Source: Sequoia sempervirens (lineage: Eukaryota > Streptophyta > Pinopsida > Cupressales > Cupressaceae). Taken from it: a DNA stretch of 64,000 bases. How positions within the stretch are numbered: position 1 is the first letter of the stretch; every line of letters starts with the position of its first letter. Both the position numbers and the translations under genes were made by a program. Below are positions 9,565 to 19,536 of this stretch, one piece after another. Below the pieces are notes generated by a model. The model searched no databases, had not been told where the DNA came from, and saw nothing but the letters and a program-made list of their open reading frames with translations. Where the stretch lies: contig VDFB02270651.1 in the NCBI GenBank assembly GCA_007258455.2, forward strand, positions 491,730,711 to 491,794,710, in the 5' to 3' direction.

Positions 9565-11532
9565 ATGCTGCCCCCTCGATCTCAAAGGGGTTTTACTTGG
9601 TCAGAAAAGGCTCAAATTGTTTTTGATAAATTCAAGAAGATCATGAGCTCGTGTCCAGTCTTGGCTATTCCGGATTTCTCCAAACCATTCGAGCTGCAAT
9701 GTGATGCATCAGGTGAAGGAGTGGGGGCTGTCCTGATGCAAGACAAACACCCTATCGTGTTTGAGAGCAGAAAATTACGGGGTGTTGAAAGGACATACTC
9801 AATCTATGATAAAGAAATGCTTGCCATTATGCATGCATTAGCCAAGTTCAGGCAGTACTTGGTGGGGAACAAGTTCGTGGTTAAGACGGACCACAATAGC
9901 CTCAAGCATTTCATGCACCAGAAAGATCTAAATGAGAGGCAACAGAAATGGGTGAGTAAGCTTCAAGCTTACGACTTTGACATTGAATATGTCAAAGGGA
10001 AAAATAATGTCGTGGCCGATGCTCTCTCCAGAAGGCCTCATCTTAGCTCATTGTGTGAGCTTACTGCAGATTGGAGAGACATGTTGCTTGCTGATTATGC
10101 CAAAAATCAGTTTGCAACCAGCATTCTGGAAGGTACTTTCCATGATGAAAGGTACCAGGTGGTTGAGGGATTGATCCAGTATAAGGGAAGAATCTTTCTG
10201 GTGGCTGATTCTAAGCTTAAGAAGAAGATTCTTCTGACTTTTCATGACATTCCAGTTGCTGGTCACCAAGGTTTTTTCAAGACCTATAGGCAAATCCGAG
10301 AAAGGTTTTCTTGGAAAGGATTGAAAGGTGAAGTTCAACGCTACATTCAAGAATGTCCTGTTTGTCAAGCGAATAAAAATGAGCATACATTACCAGCCGG
10401 TCTGCTGCAACCACTTCCTATTCCCAATCAAAAATGGGAAAGTATCTCGATGGATTTCATCACTGGGTTGCCCAAGGCCCAAGGGAAGGATTGTATTTAC
10501 GTGGTAGTTGACAGATTAACCAAATTTGCTCATTTCTTTGCCATTACCAGCACTTTTTCTGCAGCCCAAGTTGCAGATTTGTTCTTTCGAGAAGTGTTTA
10601 GGCTGCATGGGTTGCCAAAGAATATTGTAAGTGATAGGGGCAGCAAGTTCCTAAGTACCTTTTGGCAGGAAGTTTTCAGAATGAGTGGTACTGTGCTCAC
10701 TCCAAGCACGAGTTATCACCCCCAAACTGATGGACAAACAGAAGTGGTGAACAAGTGGTTGGAAGGCTACTTGAGAAATTATGTGTCAGAACAGCAGAAA
10801 GCTTGGGTCAAGTGGCTGCATATAGGCGAGTACTGCTACAACTCTACTTTTCATATGTCAATTAAGATGTCTCCTTTCTTGGCACTTTATGGGTATGAAG
10901 CACCTAGTTTTGCAGATTTGGTGTTTGGTGACAGCAAAGCACCCCTAGCTAAGGATTTGTTGCAGCATAGTCAAGACATAATGAGATCCTTGAAGGATAA
11001 TTTGCAGATTGCACAAAATCAGCAGAAGTTGTATGTTGATCAGAGGCGCATTGAGCGTTCTTTTGAGGTTGGGGATATGGTCTATCTTCGTTTACAACCT
11101 TATAGACAGTCTACTCTCAAGAAGAGTGGAGCTGAGAAGCTCAAACCTCGCTTCTATGGGCCATTTAGGGTCATCAGAAAGGTGGGGGCAGTAGCTTATG
11201 AATTAGAGCTACCTTCAGATAGCAGAGTGCATAACGTCTTCCACGTGTCTCGCCTCAAGAAGGCACTTGGACACAATGTGGTTGCTTCTTCACAGTTGCC
11301 ACCGTTGGATGAAGAGGGACAGTTGGTTCTAGTTCCAGAGGAGATACTTGATGTCAGAGAACGTTCTTTGAGGAAAAGAACCATCAGAGAATACCTGGTA
11401 AAGTGGAAGAACCTGCCTATGGAGGATGCAACTTGGGAAAGTGATGAGATATTGCAGCATCCTAGTTTGCGATTGCTTGAGGACAAGCAATCTTGGGAAG
11501 GGCGGACTGTAATGTCCCCTTCTCAAACCTGA
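9565..11532 (+). CDS. RNase H-integrase-chromodomain portion of chromovirus polyprotein
   Basis: A 655-codon open frame. RNase H begins near residue 43 (C-D-A-S, catalytic D47). Integrase has an HHCC zinc-binding domain (about residues 225-270) and a D,D35E core with D297, D357 and E393. The C-terminal part carries the GDMVYLRLQPYRQ and KLKPRFYGPF motifs and ends in a chromodomain (about residues 600-626, with REYLVKWKNL and DATWE). The chromodomain places the element in the chromovirus clade, where it is thought to steer integration to marked chromatin. The stop codon lies inside the 3' LTR. The true protein would be continuous with RT upstream. Confidence 0.9.
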   Translation: MLPPRSQRGFTWSEKAQIVFDKFKKIMSSCPVLAIPDFSKPFELQCDASGEGVGAVLMQDKHPIVFESRKLRGVERTYSIYDKEMLAIMHALAKFRQYLVGNKFVVKTDHNSLKHFMHQKDLNERQQKWVSKLQAYDFDIEYVKGKNNVVADALSRRPHLSSLCELTADWRDMLLADYAKNQFATSILEGTFHDERYQVVEGLIQYKGRIFLVADSKLKKKILLTFHDIPVAGHQGFFKTYRQIRERFSWKGLKGEVQRYIQECPVCQANKNEHTLPAGLLQPLPIPNQKWESISMDFITGLPKAQGKDCIYVVVDRLTKFAHFFAITSTFSAAQVADLFFREVFRLHGLPKNIVSDRGSKFLSTFWQEVFRMSGTVLTPSTSYHPQTDGQTEVVNKWLEGYLRNYVSEQQKAWVKWLHIGEYCYNSTFHMSIKMSPFLALYGYEAPSFADLVFGDSKAPLAKDLLQHSQDIMRSLKDNLQIAQNQQKLYVDQRRIERSFEVGDMVYLRLQPYRQSTLKKSGAEKLKPRFYGPFRVIRKVGAVAYELELPSDSRVHNVFHVSRLKKALGHNVVASSQLPPLDEEGQLVLVPEEILDVRERSLRKRTIREYLVKWKNLPMEDATWESDEILQHPSLRLLEDKQSWEGRTVMSPSQT

Positions 11533-13422
11533 TCGATCATGTGACCGTTGGCCTTTTTCTGGAAACCCGAAGGCTAGTCGGAAGGTAAAATTAGGGTTTC
11601 CTATTTTTGAGGAGGTCATTGCTCAGAGATGGTGGATTCAATGGCGGATTCTTTCTGGGTTTTCAGAGGACTTCGCAGTGGTATGTTCATCTCGGCATTC
11701 AGAGCACTTTCTGGAATTTACTATTTTTAGTAAATTCTATTTTTAGCAGCTTTCCAGTTGAGTTCAGCTCGGTTGACTTCCTGCTTCAGTTTGGTCAGAT
11801 GTTTTGCTTAGTATTGGCTTCAGGGCACATTCGGAAGGATAAGTTAAGTCATTTAATTAAAAAGTCACGTTTTAATTATTATATTTTAACGTTGACCCTT
11901 GGCATAGATTTAATGACTTAATGTTGTTTTTAAAAAGTGGTCTTTGAGGGTGGCGCCCTCATTAAAAGATTATTTTAATTATTCCCAAAGTCAAAGCAAG
12001 ATATTTGGGGCGCATTTCTCAAGGTGATGATTTAATTAAAATATGAATATTGAGTTAAAGGGAAAAGGACGCCATATTGAAGAAGAGCTAGGGTTTGAAC
12101 ATTGAGTTGGATTTTAGGGTTTCGTGAAGTCAACGAAACTTATAAAAAGGAGTCTTGTGCATCATTTCTTCATCTTTTGGTCGACTATACTGTTATGCTG
12201 CCGGATTGGCTCTGGAACTGCTTCGAGGAATGAAGGCCTCCTAGCTCGGGCATCGCTTCGTGTTTGCAAGACAACATCTAGTGGTGATTCTTAGTCTAGT
12301 TTTTGAGTTATTGGAATTAGTGCATTGTAATTTGCATGTGTCAAATTAGGTTCAGATTCTGCATATTAGAGTTTTCTGGTTTTTGTATTCTTGCTACAGC
12401 AGATTCAATGTTTTGTTCATAAATCCAAAAAGACAAAAAAATTGGTTGTGGGTAGTGTTTCTTTCTCTTCATCTAGTCAAGGCGCCATTGTTCCCAAGTC
12501 TATAGAATTTTTAGTTGAGGCATTTATTTTTAAAGGCAAAATCGCCCCTGTGCTGGGCCGTACCATTTGTATGTCATTGGGAATCGTGCATTTATTAGAA
12601 TCTGCAATTTCAGTCTGTTTTATGATCTGGTTTTGAGCGCCCCTATCTCAATTGAGTTTTGCAATTGGTATTTGGTATTTTGGAGGAGTATAGAGAGAGT
12701 TTCGAGCATTTCAAGGTTTTCTATGTTGCTGGTAATGCATTGAAAAGTGCAGGTCTGTCACAGCAGATTGGATAAATCTGCATCTTCTATATTGATTGGT
12801 GGTGATAGTTCTTTCAAAGCAACGTGAAGACTTCAGTGAAGATTGCCCAAGCTTGGAGATTAAGGTTGGATCTTTAATTTGCTGTTTCTGTGATCTTTAC
12901 TTCCCGCAAATAAGTTCTTGAATATTGTACAACTCTCTTATAAGCTGATTTATATTGTTAGCAAGATCTCATCTCTTAAATTGTAAGCTGGCAGTAGTAC
13001 TGACCGCATTATAGATTCTTGCTTTATCGGATTGTAATAGTCATCATACTTTCAGCAGTTGCTTTTGTTTTAATTGACCTCCGCCCTATGGTAGCTACTA
13101 TCCCATTCTGGGTTAGAAAGCACATTCTGGGTGTTGAGTATTTCCTGCTTTCCGCATTGTCTTTTCAAGCACTGTTATTGTAATCACTCCGTCATATGGT
13201 CGCCCCTCACTCCGCATTGGATTGGGTAGCACATACTTGGCGTTGAGTTCCTTTCTGTATTTAGAGTAGAAGATCCTCTGACCAATGCTCGCCATCATCG
13301 GCGCCATTCTGGTTAGAGTTGCTTCCTTGCACGTTTTGGTTTATCCATCTAACCTTAACGGGTGCACTGCTTGTAATTTGAAATTGTGAAAAATCAAAAA
13401 AAAATTGGCTTGGAATATTTCA
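11508..13422 (+). repeat. 3' LTR of chromovirus
   Basis: It starts TGTAATGTCCCC and ends TTTCA, 1,915 bp. An inverted repeat lies 42 bp inside (GGCCTT at 11550-11555 with AAGGCT at 11570-11575). Two CTATTTTTAG motifs are at 11721-11730 and 11737-11746, and a TATA box is near 12141. It is nearly identical to 4820-6684 and lacks a PBS downstream, as expected for a 3' LTR. Confidence 0.93.
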
Positions 13423-13743
13423 CACGAATAGTCAGTCATAGTATTAGAGTTTCAGCTTGACTACATTCCACCTATTTCAGTTCAGGAGGTTTAGGCTGTA
13501 CTTTCCAGGTTCATTGAGTTTGCAGCCAGGGAGAAGGAAAACGGGAATGCATTTCAAGATGATGATCTTCTAGAAGACTGATTATGGGCATTAATTGCCT
13601 TTACTATTTTGGGAGTGAGTGGGAATCTTTGATTCATTTATTGTACCACTCCCCATTCTGGCAGTTTTTAGAGTTAGGGTTGAGGTGGCTCAATCTGAGC
13701 CATTCTTTTGATTGTAATCTGAGCTGTCCATTGGACTGAGCCA

Positions 13744-13757
13744 TCTATAAAAGGGGC
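13744..13757 (+). promoter_or_regulatory. TATA box in LTR-like block (copy B)
   Basis: CTATAAAAGGGG, the counterpart of the box at 587-600. Confidence 0.5.
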
Positions 13758-14752
13758 AGTCCCCCTCATTTGTAATTCATTAGAATTAGATTAGACATCG
13801 GACTAGAGACTAGAGCAGAGAGATTGATAGTATAATTGTGTAGCTTAGCATAGCTTAGTGTGGAGAAGAAGGAAAGTTTTTCTTTGAAAACTTTTGTAAG
13901 AAATTGTTGTGTAAAACTTTCATAATAGAAGATCTTTTCATTGATGGTGAAATTCGTCTTTGTTATGGATAGCTAGCAAGGTTTCTTCATCCCTTCGACT
14001 CCAAGTAGCGTAAAGTAGTTTAAAAATAGCATTTTCATTTCATGCAAGTAGATATTAGTCGTGGATTTGTGGTATCGATCGAGGCAACTTCGTTTTATTC
14101 CATACCACTAGCAGCTTGTTGACGGAAAGTTTGCCTTGCGTGGTCAACTGGAGAATTTCATAAGCCTAACTTCAATTGCAATTCATATCTTGGTATGCGT
14201 CGTCTTGACGGTATCTTGGTGTCGAATTGTAGCTTGAAAATTTCTTGCTATCCCCTTGAAGATTGCACCAACTTTGTGTAAACTGTCCAGCGTGAGGTGG
14301 AGCAGAGTTTGGCTGAAGCTGTTGAGATTGATTCCGCGTCCCATCCTTAGATAGAATTTAGATTTTCCTATCCCTATACTCATTTACATTCCGCATATTT
14401 CTGGTTAGTTTTAGGAAAGTTCATACCTCAAAGCCAAATCATTCGCGTAAAATTCCCTTCCAATCATCCATTTACTGTTAACTGCAAGCCATATGAACAA
14501 TTGTGTAAGTCCCCTCGTGTAAACAGCAATTCACAATGAACCAACTGAGGGTATTCCAAGTATTTCGGAACCTTGGAGTTGAACGTGCGATCTATCTCGC
14601 AATCTTAGTGCATGGAATACTTTGATCAAGAGAGAATGGAGTAGCCTTCAGACAACTTTGGTCTACTGATTGGTGCGGTCACAAAAATCACATCAACAGG
14701 TAGATCATCCAGAAAGAAGAGCAAACAGCAGCCTACAGTCAATTTTGCTCTT

Positions 14753-16322
14753 ATGGCCAACATTCACAGTGTCTATGAGCCTCAAACATATTCAAAGGCT
14801 AAAGGCATTCATGAGTGGGAAAAGGCAATGGAAGCGGAATACCAGAGTCTTCAGAAGAATCACACTTGGGTCCTTTCTGATCTTCCTCCAGGGAAGAAGC
14901 CCATTAGCTGCAAATGGGTGTATAAGGTGAAATACAAAGCTGACGGAACCCTTGACAAGTACAAAGCTCGTCTAGTTGCAAGGGGGTTCTCACAGAAAGA
15001 AGGCATTGACTATGAGGAGACTTTTGCGCCTACAGCCAAAATGAGTACCATACGGCTTGTCCTTGCCTTAGCAGCCCAGTTTGGTTGGAAAGTCCATCAG
15101 ATGGATGTTAAAAGTGCTTTCCTCAACAGTGAGTTGAAGGAAGAAGTCTATATGACGCAGCTTCTAGGATTCAAAGTTGCTGTTCAAGAACAAAAGGTGT
15201 GCAAATTGGTCAAAGCACTCTATGGCCTGAAACAAGCTCCTCGGGCTTGGTACATCAAGATTGATAAGTACCTCACAGAACATGGCTTTCAGAGGAGTCC
15301 ATCTGACTCCAATCTATATGTCAAATAGACTGGTAGTGAAATACTTATTGTTGTTGTCTAAGTGGATGACCTGATCATTACTGGCAGCTTGGAACATTTG
15401 ATCGATGAGATCAAACAGGATTTGTTCAACACATTTGACATGACAGATTTGGGACTCTTGCATTACTATTTAGGTGTTGATGTTTGGCAGACCGAGAGCA
15501 GTATTTTCATCTCCCAGTCCAAGTATGCTCGAAGTCTTCTGGATAAGTTCCGAATGCAGGATTGCAAACTTGCCTCCACACCCATGGAAAAAGGGCTTAA
15601 GTTGTCAGCTAAGTCAGACTCACCAATAGTAGATGAATCATTGTTCAGGCAACTAGTGGGCAGCCTCATCTATCTCTGCCACTAGACTTGACCTCAGTTT
15701 TGCAGTGAGCTACATTTCAAGCTTCATGACAGCCCCCAAGGCTGATTATTGGGTAGCAGCAAAGCGTGTGCTGCGTTATGTGAAGGGCACTTCTGACTAT
15801 GGACTCTTGTACACTCAGAGTCACGATCCTAGACTTAGTGGTTTCACAGACTCAGATTGGGAAGGTTCAGTTGATGACAGGAAATCAACATCTGGGTATA
15901 TGTTCAATTTGGGATCCGGTGCAGTCACATGGACTAGTAAGAAGTGGTAGGCAGTGGCTCTCTCCTCGATAGAAGCAGAGTATCAAGGAGCAATTAAAGC
16001 AACATGTGAGGCAGTTTGGATTCACCGGATGCTTGTAGATATGCAAATATCTCAATCAGGTCCGACTCCTTTGTTTTGTGATAATCAGGGGGTTCTCAAA
16101 CTTGCCAAGAATCCAGTCTTCCATGAAAGAACCAAGCATGTGGAAACTCATTGTCACTTCATTCGGAAGCTGGTTGAAGACGAATCGGTTCAGTTGTTGT
16201 ATGTTCCGATAGAGGAGCAGACAATAGACATTCTCACCAAGTCGCTCAGTCCAGATAAATTTGTAAAATTCAGGGGGCATCTTGGTGTAGTTGATAGATT
16301 GAGCATTACAGGAGGGTATTAA
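14753..16322 (+). pseudogene. Ty1/Copia reverse transcriptase-RNase H fragment (copy B)
   Basis: The predicted protein pieces are the same as those of the fragment at 1596-3165: RT with YKARLVARGF, MDVKSAFLN and YGLKQAPRAW, then VDD and RNase H with SSxEAEY. It has the same stops (15326, 15359, 15948) and the same frameshift near 15683. The shared lesions show that this copy derives from an already dead ancestor. No gag, protease or integrase is attached. Confidence 0.9.
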
Positions 16323-17196
16323 AATAATATTTATTATTTATTTACTAATGCTCAACTATTGTATTTTATTGTAAATTATTGATAAGATCGTCTTTGATCT
16401 TATCTAGAGTTTCTTTTTAGAAACTTCCCGTTTTTGTATATTTTGTAAACTATTTATTGAGCACATTGCTCAATGTAAATATATCGAATATTTTACCAAT
16501 TACTTGCGTAATAATATATATATATATATATATTAGCAATTTATTGTTATTGCACTTTAGTACTAAAATATGAAACACTATAATACACAAAAACTTAACA
16601 GAAATATAATAAAATAAAATAATAAAATGAATGTAATCTAAAATATTATTATAGTTATAATTATCAAATAACAATATTATAATTATAATTGTTGATCATA
16701 TTATTAAATAATAACATAATCTGAAATAATACCAACAAGACTCATAACACAACGATCATTAATAATAGTCAATTACATAGCAAACACTAATACACATCCC
16801 ATGGTCAACGAACATGCCAAGCGATGCACCAAGAGGCATTGGTTAAACCTCCAAAAGCAGCGATCAGGAAAGTCACATCCCTATGGAAGATATTTAGGGA
16901 AGAGATCCTCGAGACCAAAAGGCATCGTTGGCTAGGCAATAGAACGATCTTTGGCAGATCAAGTAATAGGTAAGGCGGTAAGTGCCTTCCCAAATTTAAA
17001 TAGGAAGTTGATAAAGGTATATATATTTAGAAAATAATATTGGCTAAATATATTATGAATGTAGATATTAATGATTGACGAATATATTAGGGATTTAAAT
17101 AACAGTTGATAATTGATAAATATATTTAAATATATTATGATTGATAGATATAATATTGATGATTGATAAATACAGTTTTTACACAATAATATTTAT
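16323..17196. other. Hairpins, TA repeat and AT-rich tract (copy B), no gene
   Basis: It contains the three inverted repeats (about 16381-16474), the TA run at 16514-16534 and the AT-rich repeated words described for copy A. No coding similarity is visible. Confidence 0.6.
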
Positions 17197-17820
17197 TGTC
17201 ATGTCCCCTTCTAGTTGACATCTCTCAGAGCATATGATTAGCCTATTATGCGACCCTCGTAGGTTGATAGGATGGATAGAGGGTCTTGATGGAGCTTGGC
17301 TTGGCTTCAGTTGTCAGAATTTTACCAGTTGGCTTTCGTTCGGGCTCATTCGGACACCATTTGCCTGAGTTGCTATTTTTAGCAGTATTTGGCACTCAGC
17401 GAGGCACCCCTGCTATTTTTAGCAGTATGGATTGATCATGTGCAGAATCATTCACTTAGTCACCAGCTTCAGACGGTTCGTAAATCGGACACATTTCGAG
17501 GGAGATATTAATATTTAATTGATTAATTAAATATTAATTATTTTTGGAGCTTATATTATAAAGTTATAATATTTTAATATTATAACTTAAGTGAATTACT
17601 GAAGGGGGTTGCCCATCATGGAAGGGGCCATTTTCGATTATAATTTATAATTAAAAATGTGATCGAAGACTATTGAAATAATTAAAAGAAAGTTCAAATT
17701 TATTTTAATGATGCCTTTTTGATTTATTCATGCAAAAACCTCAAAAAAAAAAACCAAAATACAAACAAAACGATAAAAAACAGTCAGATTCAGAAAACAG
17801 GGGAAACAAGGGTTTCTACA
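17197..17820 (+). mobile_element. Internally deleted solo LTR (Gypsy type), TSD TTTAT
   Basis: It starts TGTCATGTCCCC and ends TTTCTACA. TTTAT flanks it on both sides (17192-17196 and 17821-17825), a perfect 5-bp TSD, so both ends are original. It has the same start as 4044 but lacks the LTR part seen at 4571-4719, hence an internal deletion at about 17722. U3 motifs: inverted repeat at 17239-17245/17260-17265 and CTATTTTTAG at 17373-17382 and 17413-17422. Confidence 0.85.
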
Positions 17821-17830
17821 TTTATCTAGT

Positions 17831-18816
17831 TGATGTCATTTATTAATGTCATTTTGGTATAATAAGACTATGCATGTACTATTGATTCTTATAGCATTAA
17901 TAATATGTTATTGGACAACTAATTATATATATATACATGATTTACAATTGCCCAATAATGATGCTTGCAACAATTATTGAGCCTTATAAGTAATAATGAC
18001 TCTTTAATATAAACATGAATAGATTATATTTATATGTTTATGTATGTGCTCATCCTATGATCAATCAGATATAAGGTTGAAGGAGACGAGATAGGAGGAT
18101 GTTGTTTACGGGCCTCCCATGCTAAGTATGCCACTCCGAAGATGGAATAGTCTTGGTCGGGCATTCCTGACGCTTGGGGCCAAAAGGTGGGTAGTCTTGG
18201 TCGGATGTTCCTGACGCTTGGGGCGAAAAGGTGGGTAGTCTTGGTCGGACGCTCGTGCTCTTGGGCTTAGATGGGTTGAGTATTTTACAGGCAACCCTTT
18301 CAAGACTTTCCTATCAAGCCAAACTATGATTGATTGTTAGGATGGATCCAACGAATCTCAGTCATAAGGAGGATGGATAAGATAGCAAGGATAGGGAATG
18401 CAGATACAAGATGTCCATTGGGTAGACCACCCCATCAAAGTTGTCTAAGTGCACCTCATGAGGGCCAAGGGGTGGGTAGTCTTGGTCGGATGCTCGTGCT
18501 CTTGGGCTTAGATGGATAGCTTCGGGCGGACTTATCCTGCTTCTCATCCAAAACCTGTTATGATTAAAGTTTCCACTATGCATTATGGATATTGGTAGTT
18601 TAGATAGTCGTGGAATAGTTATGTATCTTAAATTGATAAGACATTTATTATGTTTTGATCACATGAATTATATTTTCAGTATTATCTAACATGATTGCAG
18701 GGCCTAAAGCCAAGCTTTATCTTGTTTAAAGCATTGTGGTAAGTTACAGCCCTAACTACATCAAGCGTGTGATTCTAGGATAAGATTTAGGGTTATCCCA
18801 AAAAGGGGACGTTACA
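17831..18816 (-). mobile_element. Putative solo LTR, minus strand
   Basis: On the minus strand a TGTAACGTCCCC terminus begins at 18816. The opposite end may be the TG at 17831, because CTAGT before it nearly matches CTAGC after 18816 (a 5-bp duplication with one mismatch). It holds a 44-bp minisatellite. It lacks the inverted repeat found 42 bp inside the other TGTAATGTCCC-type LTRs. The left edge is uncertain. Confidence 0.45.
18148..18279. repeat. 44-bp minisatellite, three units plus one isolated
   Basis: Units starting TAGTCTTGGTCGG begin at 18148, 18192 and 18236 (44-bp period). The third unit diverges in its second half, and a further unit of that third type lies at about 18478-18517. 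Units include TCCTGACGCTTGGGG followed by AAAAGGTGGG. Confidence 0.8.
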
Positions 18817-19191
18817 CTAGCCCTAGGTATGTTCATCTTTTGCAACATTTGTATCAATAAATTGGTCAACTATTGCTATCCTTGAGATAGTTCATTGAGT
18901 ATTTGCTCTATGTTATTACCTTTATTTCTCCCTTCCCTATCTGTCATGATTTCTTCTACCCATAAATCTACAAAAGGAAATGTTTCTTCTGGAATTTTCA
19001 AAAAAATTATACTGCCCTCTTCTAAGATTCCTCAAATAATACCTATTAGCTCTTTCAATTGGATGGATATGAAATGTATCTTTGCATCAATTGTTAGTTT
19101 CCAAACATGACATGCAAGTGCAACTTTTGAATCTGATTTCAAGAAGATTTACTACCCAATAGGTTGGTAAGAAAACCAACTTTGATACCAC
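18817..19191 (-). other. Possible internal remnant of a minus-strand LTR element
   Basis: It ends on the right with a degenerate reverse-complement PBS (TTTGATACCA, 19181-19190) directly before the LTR that begins at 19192. The layout resembles the PBS junctions of elements N1 and N2. I see no coding similarity. Confidence 0.4.
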
Positions 19192-19341
19192 TGAAATATG
19201 TTTGTTGGACTAATCGACAATGTCTCCCTTTGGATTCGTGACATGGACTAACCGCCTCCCGTGGATCTGTTTATCTCTAGCGTTTGTATCGAGCATTAAC
19301 AAATCAATTTTTTGGCACAAAGACAAACGTGTTCCAACAAA

Positions 19342-19359
19342 TGATATCAGAGCCATGGT
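19342..19359 (+). other. TRIM primer binding site
   Basis: TGATATCAGAGCCATGG matches the complement of the initiator tRNA-Met 3' end with one mismatch (TGA for TGG at the third base). It lies two bases after the first LTR. Confidence 0.85.
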
Positions 19360-19388
19360 CGCGGGATCGAATCCCCTCCGGTGACGCT

Positions 19389-19399
19389 AAGGGGGGGAT
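19389..19399 (+). other. TRIM polypurine tract
   Basis: AAGGGGGGGAT lies directly before the second LTR, the usual position for plus-strand priming. Confidence 0.75.
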
Positions 19400-19536
19400 T
19401 GTTGGACTAATTGCCAGCGCCTCCCTTCGGGTTCGTGACATAGACTAACCACCTCCCATGGATCCGGTTATCTCTAGCATTTATATTGAGCGTTAACAGG
19501 TTGATCTTTTGGCACAATGGCAAACGTGTTCCAACA

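Larger units (their letters stand above)
4820..13422 (+). mobile_element. Ty3/Gypsy chromovirus, nearly complete
   Basis: A full LTR retrotransposon missing only about the first 45 bp of its 5' LTR. The order is LTR (4820-6684), PBS (6686), gag-protease, RT, RNase H, integrase with chromodomain, and LTR (11508-13422). The LTRs are nearly identical over most of their length, so insertion is recent; the first 480 bp next to the gap differ by small indels, possibly contig-end errors. The coding region has one in-frame stop and one frameshift region, so this copy is not obviously intact. The pol terminus runs into the 3' LTR. The left TSD is lost in the gap; CACGA follows the 3' LTR. Confidence 0.92.
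13444..17722 (+). repeat. 4.28-kb duplicated segment, copy B
   Basis: The near-identical counterpart of 291-4570. It starts 21 bp after the chromovirus 3' LTR. Differences from copy A are concentrated in the first 60 bp and at the TA microsatellite. It contains an ORF tail (to 13581), the LTR-like block with TATA box, the Copia fragment, the three hairpins, the AT-rich tract and the first part of the solo LTR at 17197. Confidence 0.9.
19203..19536 (+). mobile_element. TRIM (miniature LTR retrotransposon), complete
   Basis: Two direct repeats of exactly 137 bp (19203-19339 and 19400-19536) both start TGTTGGAC and end TCCAACA, giving 7-bp terminal inverted repeats. Between them are only 60 bp: a PBS close to the initiator tRNA-Met complement and a G-rich polypurine tract. 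No coding capacity, so it would depend on another element's enzymes. It sits 11 bp inside the minus-strand LTR. I see no convincing TSD. Confidence 0.88.

Noticed and set aside
11009..11486. Open frames opposite or overlapping the chromovirus integrase
   Set aside because: They are shadows of the conserved pol frame.
18148..18279. CRISPR-like array
   Set aside because: Units are contiguous tandem repeats without unique spacers, and the context is plant retroelements.
19360..19380. Possible tRNA or pol III gene inside the TRIM
   Set aside because: Only a B-box-like word is present; there is no A box and no cloverleaf. The PBS explains the tRNA similarity.
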